Source: Phaseolus vulgaris (Eukaryota; Streptophyta; Magnoliopsida; Fabales; Fabaceae). From it: 64,000 nt of DNA. The position numbers and the translations under genes are program-made. Below the pieces are notes generated by a model. That model saw only the letters and a program-made list of their open reading frames with translations, made no database searches and was not told where the DNA came from. Positions 35,175 to 47,080 of this stretch are shown in pieces (the stretch's first letter is position 1; each line of letters opens with the position of its first letter). Location of the stretch: positions 43,837,608 to 43,901,607 of the forward strand of contig NC_023749.2 in assembly GCF_000499845.2 (NCBI RefSeq), read 5' to 3'.

Positions 35175-36082
35175 GGTTTTTTGACCATCATGGGGTTATT
35201 TTTTTTTTTGCTTTTTACCAAAATGGGTCCCGTTTAAAAAAAATTACAAATTTAGGCAAGTCGTGCCAATTCGGCATGACTTCATATGCACAAATCGTCC
35301 CAATTAGGCACGACTTCTGCCTTGTCATACTGAAGTCGTGCCAACTTGGCACGACTTCTGCCACGTCATAATTTTATTTATTTATTGTTTATATATTGGG
35401 TAGTAAGTTATGTAATATTAAAAATTAATTTGATACATAATTTTCTAAGAGTGTTAGTTTTAAGGAACAAAAAATTGGAATAATTTACTTCTAGTTCAAC
35501 TTTATATTTTTATTTTATATCTTGTAATGAATCTTACTAATTTGTTTAGTTCTAATTAATCTCTTCTCATCATTACGTGTTTTGTAAAATCATTACTTCT
35601 CAAGTTATTTATTTTGCAAATTCACAACAATAATTCTCTATTTATTTTCCAAATACAATAAATTTTCATTTTTCTATTTATTTTCAAATTCAATAACAAT
35701 TTTCTTCATTTTTTAATTAATCAAATAATCAAGTTATTGTATTACATTACTGTCAAACATGATCCATACACGATTATCCAATTTTTTGTTCCTTAAAACT
35801 AACACTCTTAGAAAATTATGTATCAAATTAATTTTTAACATTACATAACTTACTACCCAATATATAAACAATAAAATAAAATAAAAATATGACATGGCAG
35901 AAGTCATGCCAAGTTGGCACGACTTCAGAATGACAAGACAAAAGCCGTGCCTAATTGGGACGATTTGTGCATATGAAGTCGTGTCAAATTGACACGACTT
36001 GCCGAAATTTGTATTTTTTATAAACGGACCCCATTTTGGTAAAAAGCAAAAAAAAAAAATAACCCATCATGGTCAAAAAACC
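35175..36082. mobile_element. Mutator-like foldback element (908 bp) with 9-bp TSD
   Basis: Long terminal inverted repeats of about 305 bp (35175-35480 and 35778-36082) begin GGTTTTTTGACCATCATGGG and end in its near-exact reverse complement. The flanks carry a perfect 9-bp duplication AAAATTATA (35166-35174 and 36083-36091). Long TIRs plus a 9-bp duplication are the signature of Mutator-like elements. The 300-bp centre has no coding potential, so it is non-autonomous. Each arm holds several copies of a AAGTCGTGCC / GGCACGACTT inverted motif. Confidence 0.9.
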
Positions 36083-36091
36083 AAAATTATA

Positions 36092-36895
36092 ATTGTTTTC
36101 ATTTTAGCCTATTTTTCAATTTTAAAATTTTAATATATATTATAGTAAAAATTGGTCTGACCGATACTAATTCATATATTTTTAAAGCATAATTATACTT
36201 TTAATTAGAGTTAATATGATTAATACTAACTCTTAATTTAAAATAAAATATATTTCATGCTAAAATTCACTTGGTCAATGGTAGTTTCCGATTCGTTTTT
36301 CTAATTTCGAAATCACCTTTTTTTAACTCGTTAATCTTTTTCTCTCTTTACACTAGTTTCTCTTAAATCTCATTTATTTTTCATCTTCCTCTTTCTAGTT
36401 TTCTATTTCTCCATTTTACAACTTTTTAACATGTATTAATGTTACATTTGAGATAAATGAGTTAGTTTTAAAAACTGGGGACAAGTTAATAAATCACTTT
36501 TTGAAAAAAGTTTTGCTATAAAAATTTATTAGATGCTAAAAGTAGGTCATGTAATAGTTTTAAAAAATGTTTACAAATATTTTCACTAATATTTTATAGA
36601 AATACTTGATGAATGTATAACGATAAAAATAAAAGTAACTCTATTTATAATTTCTTTAATTAATGAATTACTAGTGAAAATACAGTTGCACCTGTGTGCA
36701 TTTTGTAAATATTTTAAAAATCTCTTTATGTTTTCTTTATTATAGATATTATATTATAAGCTTATAATAATTATATTTTTTTTAAATTAATATATGACGT
36801 AAATTTAAAAATGTCATTACAAATTTTACTTTATACATATAACAATAAATTCTTTCTCAATTAAATGATCGAACAATAATTTTTGTTCATGTTAG
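36092..36895. repeat. AT-rich dispersed repeat with a Helitron-like 3' end
   Basis: 36580-36895 aligns with 22060-22370. Relative to that copy, about 40 extra bases at 36665-36705 contain ACTAG followed by an inverted motif (ACAGTTGCACCTGT), which on the minus strand looks like a Helitron 3' terminus (hairpin, then CTAGT). 36092-36580 is AT-rich and unassigned. Confidence 0.45.
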
Positions 36896-38759
36896 TGTAA
36901 CATTCCAAAAATACTTCTAACTATGACAATACAAGTTCTACTGATTTTCGGATAAACTTGGAGTATTTCAAAATATTCCTATTAAAAGATTATGACTTAT
37001 AGAAATAGAATGAATCTATTTTCAACCACAATCACTCGATTTCATTTCAATCCATAGTAGTTTGATTTTGTTTCAATCACACTGACTACACATGAATCCA
37101 TCGTCTATCGGAAGACTCATTAAGTATGTCCCTACCAAAGACTAACATCTGATCCATACATTAAGGATCAGGATAAGTTCAAACATTTAATACCGAGTAT
37201 CTTCAGTGGGACCCGATGTGTATGAACTCTCTCATCAACTTCTCACCATTTGATATCTTAGTCTATATGACTTAGATTATCAATGAAGTTAGAGGATCTC
37301 TGTTAAACATACACTTTTCATACTTAATGTACCATCAAACATTAACTTATATATTGTCTCAAACATTAACTTATATATTGTCCCAAATGTATGACATCAA
37401 TTTCATACAATTTTCATCATTCATATATAATACATATCATTCAATCACATAACATTTAAAACTTCATAACATCTAAGAACCTTTCAAACATAAGAAACAA
37501 TATTTAACTTCAATAATATCAAATTCTAATATTTATACATGTTCACACAACATAAAATCAAACAATTTTATCAAATAACATTCCTGCAAGAGGTATTGAA
37601 ACTTGGGACCATATCCCCTGCACCTTCAGATCTTCTAGCCTAGGGTACTATTGAAAATTAAAGTTAGATTCCCTTACCTTAATTGCTTGCTTTCCAAACA
37701 ACCTCTAGAATTTTATTCCCTTAGTTTGGATAAGCTTCAAGATATAAGGGCCTAATGCAAGTTATCCAAACAGAACAAAAATTCAGTATATAGTGGAATA
37801 AGTTGACAGGATTACTCTTCTCAACTGATCCCACCAAAATTGATAACTAAATTGTAAGGAAAAATTGAGAATAAATGATCTTTAGAGTAAAAATGAACTT
37901 ACTTGGTTTGAAAATCTGATCGGGTAGAAATTTTCCTTAACTCCTCAGCTACATCATGGTGTGATCAAATTCTAAATAGATGAAAATTGGAAAAAAAAAA
38001 TTAAAAGAGAAGAGAAAGAAGAGAAGTTGGTAGAGATAGAGAGAAAGAAAAAAGAATAAAAAATGATCGTGTGTGTGTGGGGAGGGGGGGTGTGGCTATT
38101 TTTTAGGGATGGAAAAGCGGGTCATCCTGTCCTGCATAGGCCCGCCCCGCAAAGTTAGTGCGGGCTAGACTTCCCGTCCCGCCCCGCATAAGGGCGTCGG
38201 GCCAACCCACATTAAATCATTTTTAGAAATTCAATGATTTTTTTTTTTTTTTTTACTTTTCTCTTGAAATATTGTCATAAAAAACAAAGGCATTAGGATT
38301 AATACAACAATAAACATTAATTGAATGTTACATAATTCAAGTATCAACCTTCCAATATTCTTGACTTACCCACTACCTAACATATCCACTATTATATTAT
38401 TCCAAATTACATGAAAAATATCATCTATATTTTCTCATCCCAAAAATAGACCAAAAAGGAGTCTTAAGGAAATTATAACTCCAATGACCCTTCTAATTTT
38501 CTACCCCAAAATGAAAAAGGAAGAAAAACAAAACATTTACTCCACTGCTGCCAAAGTTAATATTTTTTTTTGGTTTGCGAGCTTGCGGGCCAGCCCGCGC
38601 TACCACGCTGCTGGCCCGCGAGTTATGCAGAACAGACTCATGCAGATTAGCGGGTTAAAAAGATGAATCTGCCTCGCATTTTTTACCAGTGGACCGCAGG
38701 CCGGCCTGCGCGACTTGCCCCGCTTTGCTATCCCTACTTTTTTTTCTTACATTGTTACA
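36896..38759 (-). mobile_element. Solo LTR of a chromovirus-like family, containing a hAT-type MITE
   Basis: Starts TGTAACATTCC and ends ATTGTTACA. The flanks are GTTAG (36891-36895) and ATTAG (38760-38764), a 4 of 5 match to a target duplication. It aligns with the LTR fragment at 41032-41650, which is joined to chromovirus integrase: ATTCCTATTA, CATTTCAATCCATA, CGGAAGACTCATTAAGTATG, TACCCGATGT-type phrases in order. Without the 633-bp MITE and its duplicated bases it is about 1.22 kb. Strand follows the 41 kb copy. Confidence 0.7.
38104..38736. mobile_element. hAT-type MITE (633 bp)
   Basis: Left terminus TAGGGATGGAAAAGCGGG and right terminus in reverse complement TAGGGATAGCAAAGCGGG, 16 of 18 matching. 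The flanks are CTATTTTT and CTTTTTTT, an 8-bp duplication with one mismatch, as for hAT elements. The ends are GC-rich with CCCGC/GCGGG runs, sharply unlike the surroundings. No transposase is encoded. Confidence 0.75.
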
Positions 38760-38764
38760 ATTAG

Positions 38765-39425
38765 AGTTACAATTAGAGTATACCTACAATTAATAAGAAG
38801 TAAATAGTTTGATATTTATTAAATTATAAAAATAAAAGTAAAAATTATTATATATGTAACAGCTATTTCTAAAAAGAGTTTTTAATTAATTAACTTCAAA
38901 TAAAAATAATTGTTTAATTATTATTTTATTCATAAATAAATAAATTATTTTTTAAAAGATGAATAACTACACTTTTTCTTTCACAAAACACGACTATTAT
39001 TATAATAACTATTGAAATAAAAATATATTATGAAATTATAAAATAATTTTATTGAAAATGAATATAAAATAAATATTTTTTTTATGTAATTTTTTTATTG
39101 TGAATATGGATTTTTATTGGAAAGAATTATTTGAATTAAAAAAAAGTTAATTAAAGGGTGAAATTGTAAAAAAATTAGATTCTTTGTTTTTTTTTTCAAA
39201 TTCCAAGTATTATAAATTTTTTAAAATTCAAAATTTCAATTTAAAACATATAATTGTTAAATTTCTTATATTTTAATATTATAAATGATAAAATTAGAAA
39301 AAAATGTGTAGAAAAAAAAGGAACTCCCTTAATTTATTATTAATCGTTAATTTTAAAAAGAGAAGTTATTTAATTATTTTGAAATAAAAATATAAATAAT
39401 TACATTTTTTTTATTTGACAAAAAA
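38765..39425. repeat. AT-rich dispersed repeat, second copy, left part
   Basis: Aligns in order with 22400-23130 (CAGCTATTTCTAAA, GATGAATAACTACACTTTTTC, AACTATTGAAATAAAAATAT, TTTTATTGGAAAGAATTATTTG). It is separated from its left neighbour by the solo LTR at 36896-38759 and from its continuation at 40500 by a Helitron-like insertion. Confidence 0.55.
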
Positions 39426-40499
39426 TATGTATCCAATTTTTTATATTTACCATTATTTTGTATCTAATTTTTTTTTTAATGTTTTTTATAATATTAAGAA
39501 GTGAACTTTAAGCCTAACTCAACCCCATAAAACTGACTCATAAGGTTGAAGTTTGCACCCATTTATATACAATGAAAAGGTCTAATCTCTAGTCGATGTG
39601 GGATCTCCAACATATAAATGTATATCTTTATTTTTTATTATGTATCCAAATTATTTATTTATTTATTATTATATATCCATTTTTTTATTTTTATCATTAT
39701 TATATATGTATTTGTATTTATTAAAATGAATTATAAATTCATGCTCAAACATTCTAATTCATCGTAAATTTATGTGTTTCTGCATTTTTCAAATATCGAA
39801 TTGTATATCTGTATTTTTTAGTTTTATCATTATCATATGTGTATTTGTATTTATTAAAATGAACTACAAATTCATACTGTAATATTTTAATTTATCGTAA
39901 ACTTATGTGTATTTGTATTTTTTAAATATTAACATGTGTATTTGCATTTTTTTTATTTTTATCATTATTATATATTCACATTTTTTATTTTTATCACTAC
40001 CATATGTGTATTTCTGTTTATTAAAAAAAACTACAACACATAATATACAATTTATTTTTATCCATTTTTTTTAATTCTATTTCGATTTTTTTTTTAAAAT
40101 GTATTTTTTAATGAAATGAATGGTAATTTTTTAAAAAATGGGATGGATATAGTAGGTTCTAAGGTGTAGGAATTTACCTAATAATATAAGCAGAATGAAT
40201 GCAACAATATATTGTAATTGTAGAATTGATTATTAGAAGAGTGAAGATAAAGGAGATTAAGAAGGGGAGTGAGATGTTTTTGAAGGAAGTTACATTTGAT
40301 TTTTAGATAATAGAATTAAAAAAAATAAAAGTGAGTACCAAAAAAAAGGGAAAGACAAGAGTGTCCAAGATAATAATAAAATGACAAAATAACCAAAATA
40401 AATTAAATAAAAAAAATATTGATAAGGATAAAATAGGAAAAAATTTGTGTACACCAAAACGGTTATAATGGAAAATCCCCTTTATATATAAGTATAGAT
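39426..40499 (-). mobile_element. Helitron-like element, minus strand, 3' end uncertain
   Basis: On the minus strand the sequence from 40499 reads TCTATACTTATATATAAAGG and continues like the 5' end at 24211. The base before it is A. The dispersed repeat resumes exactly at 40500. The left edge at about 39426 is inferred only from where that host repeat stops. No terminal hairpin with CTRR was found there. The body has a loose tandem repeat of about 132 bp (39680-40030). Confidence 0.5.
39495..39613. repeat. Short dispersed element of a type common in legume genomes
   Basis: Contains AAGCCTAACTCAACCCCATA, TTTGCACCCATTTATATAC and GTCGATGTGGGATCTCCAACA in order. I remember this arrangement as a very common short repeat in legume genomes; the family name and class are not certain. 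Confidence 0.45.
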
Positions 40500-41031
40500 A
40501 ACTATTGAAATAAAAATATATTACTAAATTATAAAAGTATTTTTATTAAAAACTTTTAAAAAAATAAATATTTTTGTAAAATTTATTATATGTAATTTTT
40601 TATTGTGTACTTGGTTTTTTATTGGAATGAATTATTTGAATTTAAAAAAAGTAATTATTTAAAGAGTAAAATTTTAAGAAATTTGATTTTTTATATTTTT
40701 TTTCAAATTTAAATTTCTCTAAATTTTTTAAAATTCAATTTTTAATAAAAAAAAGTAGTTATTTAAAGGGTAAAATCGTAAGAAATTGAATTCTTTATTT
40801 TTTCTAAATTCAAATTTCTCTTAAAAAATTTTAAAATTCAAATTTTTAATTTAAAATATATAATTTTTAAATTTAGTATATTTTAATATTATAAAGGATA
40901 AAATTAGAAAAAAAAATGCGTAAAAAAAGAAATAATTTTATTTGTTCGAAAAGGTAAATTTTAAAGTAATTATGATTTTAAAAGTTTAATCAATTTTTAA
41001 ACTCATGTATTTTTTATTTAGAAATTGATCA
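40500..41031. repeat. AT-rich dispersed repeat, second copy, right part
   Basis: Starts TAACTATTGAAATAAAAATAT and follows the order of 22640-22990. A short internal duplication is visible (AAAGTAGTTATTTAAAGGG at 40750 repeats the AAGTAATTATTTAAAGAG block at 40649). Confidence 0.55.
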
Positions 41032-41650
41032 TGTAACACTTCAGAAATACATCTAACTATTACAAGACAAGTTCTACTGGTTTCTATACAAAGTTGGAGT
41101 TTTCAAAATATTCCTATTAGAATATTATGACTTACAGAAATACAAATATTTACAATATAAGGTTCAAAACAACATCTTAAAGCCCTCTGGACCCTCTTGC
41201 ACCTGTATGATCTTCTGTTTGTGTACGTAGTACCATCATTGTAGTTTACAACACAACAAGAAAAGTTAGGGAAAGCTAATGAAAAGAAATTCCATAACAT
41301 ACTTAATTTATGCAAAAAGAACCAATCGGACTAATAATTTATAAACATTTCTTTAAATGTTGTCATATAAAATTTCAATACCAACTCCATCATTCATATA
41401 GACCACACATGGATCTATTTTCAATCACAATAATTGGATTTCATTTCAATCCATATTAGTTTGATTTCATTTCAATCACACTGACTACACTTGAATTCAT
41501 CGTCTTTCGGAAGACTCATTAAGTATGCCCTACCAGATATTAACATCTAATTCATGCATCAAGGATTAGGGTAAGTTCAAACATCCAATACCAAGTGTCT
41601 ATAGCAGTACCCGATGTCTATGAACTTTCTCATCAACTTATCACCACCTC
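41032..41650 (-). repeat. Chromovirus LTR fragment
   Basis: Starts TGTAACACTTC and aligns with the solo LTR at 36896 up to CTCATCAACTTATCACC. There it passes directly into integrase-derived sequence. The 3' UTR, polypurine tract and LTR start are therefore deleted. Confidence 0.7.
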
Positions 41651-41654
41651 AGGA

Positions 41655-42605
41655 GAATACGTTTTCAACGAAGTTATTTTACTTGTGAATATAAAATTTC
41701 GATTGGTTTCACTTCAATTGACAAATTTCCTTTCATTTGGTCTAAATCAGACTTTAGAACATAACATTTGTGTACTTCCTCAGTTGGGATACTTGGAAAA
41801 TATTGTGCATTTTAGCTAAAGGAGGAGGCAAGGCAATTTCATACGCCACAAGACCTATTCTCCTGAGAATTTGTTAAGGTCCTATGAATTTAAGAATCCA
41901 TTTCTTCAATTTGATTGCTCTCCCTACACTAGTGAATGATGTAACTCTAAGAAAAACATGATCATCTGCAGAGAATTTTAAAGGTATTCTTCTTTGATCT
42001 ACATAAGATTTCTGCCTGTTGAAAGACATTTTTAATCTTTTCTGCATCATTTTAATCTTCTAATTGGTTTGTTGTATTAATTTTGGTCCAATTAACACAC
42101 TCATGCCATTATGAAACCAACATAGAGGTGTCCTGCACTTTCTTCCGTACAATGCCTTGAAAGGAGCCATTCCTATGCTAGCTTGGTAACTATTATTGTA
42201 AGTGAACTCTACCGAAGGTAGAATTTCATCCTAACTTCCTAAATGATCTAATAGACAAGTCTTGAGAAAATCCTCTAAGGAATGGATAATTCTCTCTGAT
42301 TGTCCATTAGTCTGAGGATGGTATGCTGAGCTGAGTCCGAGTTTGGTTCCACAAAGATTCTTGAAGTGTTTTCCAGAATCTGGAGGTGAATATGGGATCT
42401 CTATCTGAAACTATGTTGAGGGTACACCATGCAATCTGATTATCTCGTTTATATAAATCTGAGCCAATTTCTACATAGAGATTTTGAAATCTATAGGTAA
42501 GAAGTGTGTATTTTTTTGTGAACCTATCCACTATGACCTAAATAGAGTCATGCTTCCTCAAAGTACATGGTAATTGGGTAACAAAATCCATTGATTGCAA
42601 AAGGA
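41655..42605 (-). pseudogene. Chromovirus (Tekay-like) integrase remnant
   Basis: On the minus strand, with frameshifts, the sequence reads as the end of a Ty3/gypsy integrase. A core part around YHPQTNGQSERI-like sequence lies near 42290-42330, followed by a YGRKCRTPLCW-like motif near 42130-42165, characteristic of Tekay/Del chromoviruses. A C-terminal MHNIFQVSQLRKY-like segment lies near 41770-41810. The integrase start, RNase H and RT are absent; the copy ends near 42605 without a recognisable boundary. Integrase inserts retrotransposon DNA into the chromosome; this copy cannot. Confidence 0.75.
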
Positions 42606-43439
42606 CCTAAGAAATGATCTAGAAAAGATTACAAAACAAAATTTCTAAAGTGGATTGACATAGGTTGTTCTGAAATATATATGAATTTTTTTCACATTCT
42701 GAAATTTTTATGGTATATCCTGCGCTCAATAAGGAAAAATAAGCAAAAAATTTGAGCTGATTTCGTTTTGCATTCATAGAGAGATAAATGCAACAAGTTT
42801 GATACAACTACAAGGAATTTGGAGCGATTATGCAAGCTAGGTTTAACACTGGTCGAGTGGAGTGTAAAATTTATGGTAAATTTTCTATAACTAATTGTAA
42901 CCTGAAAGTTTTACTGGATATACGTAACATATGAAAAAACATATGGTAAAAGTTTCAAGCTAAATAACAAATCGAAATATGTGCAGCAAATTGAAAATTG
43001 AGAGCTACAAGTGCATTGAAACTAAGTTTGACACAACAAAAACGTGTTGAGTTTTGTGATTTTTAATTTTTTTTTGTAGTTGAGATTAGGATGAGCCTTT
43101 TTTAATGGATGTTGTATACATGTTAAGGTTCATGCAAAAATATTTCACAAAGTATAGATGCATAATAAGATCAGAATAAATTTTTGAAACAATATGAAAA
43201 TCACACAATTTTGGAAATTGAAATAGAAACTTAAAGAAGTAAAGAACAAGTGAACAAAAAATTCAATACAATGAGTGAAAATTGATTAAAGAAACTCACT
43301 AATGAACTAGTAGCAAGTTAAAAGACTTAAGAACAAGTAAAAACTTAAAAACTCCAAAGCACAAGTGGAGAGAATCCTCTCCATTCCCATGAAGACAAAT
43401 GGTGTTTTGGAATTTGTGGGAATCCTCTCCATTGAGGGG
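42606..43439. other. Unassigned AT-rich sequence
   Basis: Probably transposon-derived because of its position, but no domain, LTR edge or repeat was identified. AATCCTCTCCATT occurs twice at 43373-43431. Confidence 0.4.
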
Positions 43440-45299
43440 ATGGCATGTTTTAAGTTGATTTTAGGATTGCACATTTTAGAGGTTGCACTTTGTTTAATAT
43501 TTTTTGAATTAGCAATTATGGTGATAAAATCAAAGAAGATTGTCATTGAACACGAACTTAACCAAGTGGTTAAGTAAGTGTGAAGTGTTCTCTTCTAGAC
43601 AACAGAAGAGAAAATGCAATTATATGGTGATTACCATGAGGTGCAGAATTTTAAGACAACAAAAGGTAGAATGGTAAAGATGACCAAATGGAGAAGAATA
43701 TTAAAGAACATGAAATGGAAAGGAATAATGGCGCAAATGAAGAAGGAAAACAGAAAGAGGAAAAACTTATGGATGATGGAGGGGTGGTCACGCCAATTAT
43801 AATGGTGGAAGACTCCAAGATGAGTAGTGAAGAGTCGCCACTTGAGGTGCACTACACTCAAGATAAGACTCAAGAACAATTTAGGAGACAAAGCTCATTA
43901 ATCATTCAAGCAGAGTTTCTCTTCTATATTCAAATTCAAGTGTCAAATACATGAGGCAAGGCATTCTATTTATAAGAGTGAGTGTCTTGGAGAACAAGAT
44001 AGAGGGGTGGGGTTGTCATTTGTGAGAAACCTTCTAGAAGGAAGGACAAAGAAACCCTAAACCTAGAAGCACTTGTCATGAAAGGTGGGTTTGGCATAAG
44101 ACCAATTTATGCTAAGTACACCCCAATTTATGCTAAGTGAACCCTACTCTAGCTTATTCTTCTATTTGGACCCCCAAATTGAGCCTAATTTATTTACATA
44201 AACTTGTCTTTTAAAAAGACTAGAAGAAAGAACATCTAATGCTCTGGCCTATGTCCATTTTTTCTTCTACAAAGGTACTTCTTAAGTTTGGTGGGGCCTT
44301 GTCTTTGGTGAGAAACCCAGAGAAGATTGCCACTAGACACGAACTTAACCAAGTGGTTAAATAAGTGTGAAGGTTCTCTTCTAGAGGGCAAAGAGAAAAC
44401 ACAATTATATGGTGATGAAGATTATGATGTGTGGAAATAAAGAACATATAAGATGGAAGGAAACAAGATAAAAACTAAATGGCAAAGAGTAACATAAGAA
44501 CATAATAGGGGAATGGGAAGTGGTGCAAATATGAAAAGGAAAAAAAATGAAGGGATGAAGAAAGCTTAAGTCTCACTAAACACTCCTACATAGTTTCTAT
44601 TTTATTTAAAAATTCAAGGTGAAATTACATGAGGCAAGACACCGTGTTTATAGGAGATGAATGCCTCGGTGGGAAAGATGAAAGGAGAGAGGGAAAGGGA
44701 GAGGAGAGGGGCGACATAGGGTTTGTCTCCAGGTCAATGTCGCCCCCTTAGGCCTAGTTTCTATAAACTAGGTTAAAAACCCTAATCTTAGGTGCATTGT
44801 CATGAAATGCGTGCTTTGGCACAAGCCCAAAATATACTAAGTGCATCCTACTTTAGCTTATTATTCTATTTGGACCCCGAAAGCGATCCCAATTTATTTA
44901 CATAAACTTGATTTTTAAAAAGACCAGAAGAAAGAATCTGATGCTCTGGCCTATGTCCAGTTCTTCTTCCGGTGTGGTCCATCTGAAGTTTGGTGGGGCC
45001 TTGTCTTGGATGCTGAGATGAATGACTTAATTGTGAAGGGTCAGTTGTGTCCTTGGTTATCTCCTTGTCTAGGTGGGTTGTATGACAAGTACAAGCCAAA
45101 ATAAGGCCCAGATACAAGCCCAAGTAAATCCTACACAAATATTGCCAAACTACACTACTCTATACAAGACTAAGAAGATGCAAAAGACTTTTAGAAATGG
45201 ATGCTCTAATCAAAGATCTATCTTATTCAATCTTCTTAGCCCAAGTTTTTGGTGGCTTGATGGTCCTCCATCAATGGAGCTCATATAAGACGATACACG

Positions 45300-45725
45300 C
45301 ATTGTCCAAGAGTCAGACATAATGCAATAATAGGGAAATGTCCATGCTTCGTATTTATATTCTTAGAATGTTTTATGGCACTGGATTCATGTTTTTAGAA
45401 TCTTATTTGGAATTTATGAGTTATAGAAAACATTATTTTAAAATAAGATTAATGGATTAAATGTTTTAGAAAACGTTTGAATAAATAGTATTGGACAGTA
45501 AAAACATTCAAAAAAATGAGTGTGAATTGTTTCTAGTATTGTTTGAATCGTATTTTCAACCGGTTGTTTTTCTGATAACAGTTTTAATAATTTTGTTTTC
45601 TTGGCTGATCTGATTCTTTGATCTGTAAATCATTATTATTATTAATCTTCAATCTTAGCCAGTATTAGCGAAAAGCTTTCCTTAAACAATTCAGCCCCCT
45701 TTTGTTAAGGTCATTAATTCTAACA
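45300..45725 (+). repeat. Copia-type LTR 3' fragment
   Basis: Contains CAACCGGTTGTTTTTCTGAT and ends TTAATTCTAACA, matching the right part of the solo LTR at 32784-34603. Its start is not recognised. Confidence 0.5.
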
Positions 45726-45730
45726 ACCAT

Positions 45731-45742
45731 GCTCTGATACCA
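45731..45742 (-). other. Primer-binding site, initiator methionine tRNA type
   Basis: On the minus strand TGGTATCAGAGC, the usual plant initiator-tRNA primer site, lies two bases from the LTR edge TGATGTGAG at 45745. This marks 45745 onward as a 5' LTR on the minus strand. Confidence 0.75.
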
Positions 45743-46924
45743 CATGATGTGAGTTAATTTTAGGATTGCACATTTTTATTGGTTGCTCTTATTTATGATT
45801 TTTTATTTTTTTAGTAATGCAAGGTGAGAACCCAAAGAAGATCTCCACTGGACATGAACTTAACCAAGTGGTTAAGTAAGTGTGAAGGTTCACTTCTAAA
45901 TGGAAAAAGGAAAAACACAAGTATATGGTGATGATGAATGAGGTGGAAATTAAACAATAAAGGAAGTAAAGGATGGATGAAGATGATCAAATGAAAAAGA
46001 CATAGTCAAGAACGTAAAAGTAAAGTTAAATGGCGTAATGAAAGGATGGAAAAGAGATAAGGTGAAGGAAGCTTATAGAGAAAATGGAGGGGATGATCAC
46101 GCCACTTGGAGGGTGGGGAAACTCCAAGATAAGTGAAGGAAGAGTCGCCACTTGAGATGCTCACACACTCAAGATAAGACCCAAAACAATTTAGGAGACT
46201 AAGCTCACTAAACACTCAAGCATAGTTTCTGTACTATATTCAAAATCAATGTGTCAATATATGGAGGAAGGCACCCTTTATATAGGAAATGAGTGACTTG
46301 GAGGGCAAGATGAGTGAGGGGCAGAAAAGGAAGGGAAGAGGGATGAGTGACCATGGTCAAATCTGCACCTTAGGAAAACTTCTAGAAGTTAGGTTAAAAA
46401 ATTTAATTCTAGGTGCACGTGTCATGAATAGTGGGCTTGGAACAAGCTGATTTTGCTAAGTACACTCTGTACCGCCCTAGTAGTCGGAAGTGATGACGTG
46501 GCATCGAGCTATTATATAGGCGTGTTGAAAGGGACACCTGGCTGGCAGAAGGGAAGGAAGTCGGGAGGCTCGTGTAGTCGACCAGTTATTAAGTTGGCGT
46601 GCTCCGATCTTCTGCATGCCCAAAACGGCGGTCACCGAGTTTGAGATGAAGTGATGAGAATCAAATAAAGGAGGCTTTTATTAATGGAGGAAGAGGACAT
46701 CCACCCTCACATTTGAAGTTCTTCCTTCTAGTCTTCTCAAAATTAAAAGAAGACATAAAATAAAGATGAGGCCCAAGCCCAAAGCCCAAGCCCAAGCCCA
46801 AGAAGGCCAAAGCCCAAAGAGCCCAAATCCATCCCATGAGGGGCAAGGCCAAGCTTTGAAATACTCTTGTATAGTTTTAGGAGGTGTGGTTATTAAATAA
46901 AGGTGTGTGAAAATGTAAAATAAA

Positions 46925-46943
46925 GTCACATTGTCCATGTGAC
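46925..46943. promoter_or_regulatory. Inverted repeat GTCACAT-N5-ATGTGAC upstream of the LTR promoter
   Basis: Perfect 7-bp arms with a 5-bp spacer, about 140 bp before the TATA box. A partner with diverged left arm (GTCACACCTCCCATGTGAC) is at 46995-47013, and both recur in the 3' LTR 3677 bp downstream. The older solo LTRs at 11253 and 33749 retain matching versions. It resembles a dyad bound by a dimeric transcription factor; the factor is unknown. Confidence 0.5.
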
Positions 46944-47021
46944 TTAGGAGAGTGGTGTAGGTGTAGTTTTTGGGAGGTGTCATAGTAGAAAAAGGTCACA
47001 CCTCCCATGTGACTTGTTTTT

Positions 47022-47060
47022 GGTGGGAATTTCAAATGAGTTTATTTGAAATTTCCCACC
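47022..47060. promoter_or_regulatory. Long hairpin just upstream of the LTR TATA box
   Basis: Arms GGTGGGAATTTCAAAT (47022-47037) and ATTTGAAATTTCCCACC (47044-47060) pair almost perfectly around a 6-base loop, 21 bp before the TATA box. The solo LTR at 11253-12309 keeps it (about 11911-11950) despite much divergence. Function unknown. Confidence 0.55.
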
Positions 47061-47080
47061 TATTTTTCAGCACCTTAGGC

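Larger units (their letters stand above)
43440..46467 (-). repeat. Three diverged LTR copies of one family, in the same orientation
   Basis: Copies begin near 43440, 44310 and 45745 (plus-strand order). All carry AACTTAACCAAGTGGTTAA (43556, 44342, 45861), then TAAGTGTGAAGGTTCTCTTCTA-like, a CACAAT/GTATATGGTGAT block and, in two or more copies, TCACGCCA...GACTCCAAGATGAGT and TCTATTTGGACCCC. In reverse complement the order (core promoter, TCTTATCTTGA, CTCAAGTGGCG, TGGCGTGA) resembles the LTR of the gag-only element, so the families are distantly related. The third copy is split by the Tat element and resumes at 63464. Confidence 0.7.

Noticed and set aside
36671..40499. One 3.8-kb minus-strand Helitron from 40499 to the CTAG at 36671
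   Set aside because: The host repeat resumes between 38765 and 39425, so the two ends probably belong to different events.
46661..46983. Open frames in the GCCCAAG-rich LTR segment, present twice identically
   Set aside because: They are duplicated only because both LTRs contain them; low-complexity Gly/Leu/Trp peptides, no domain.
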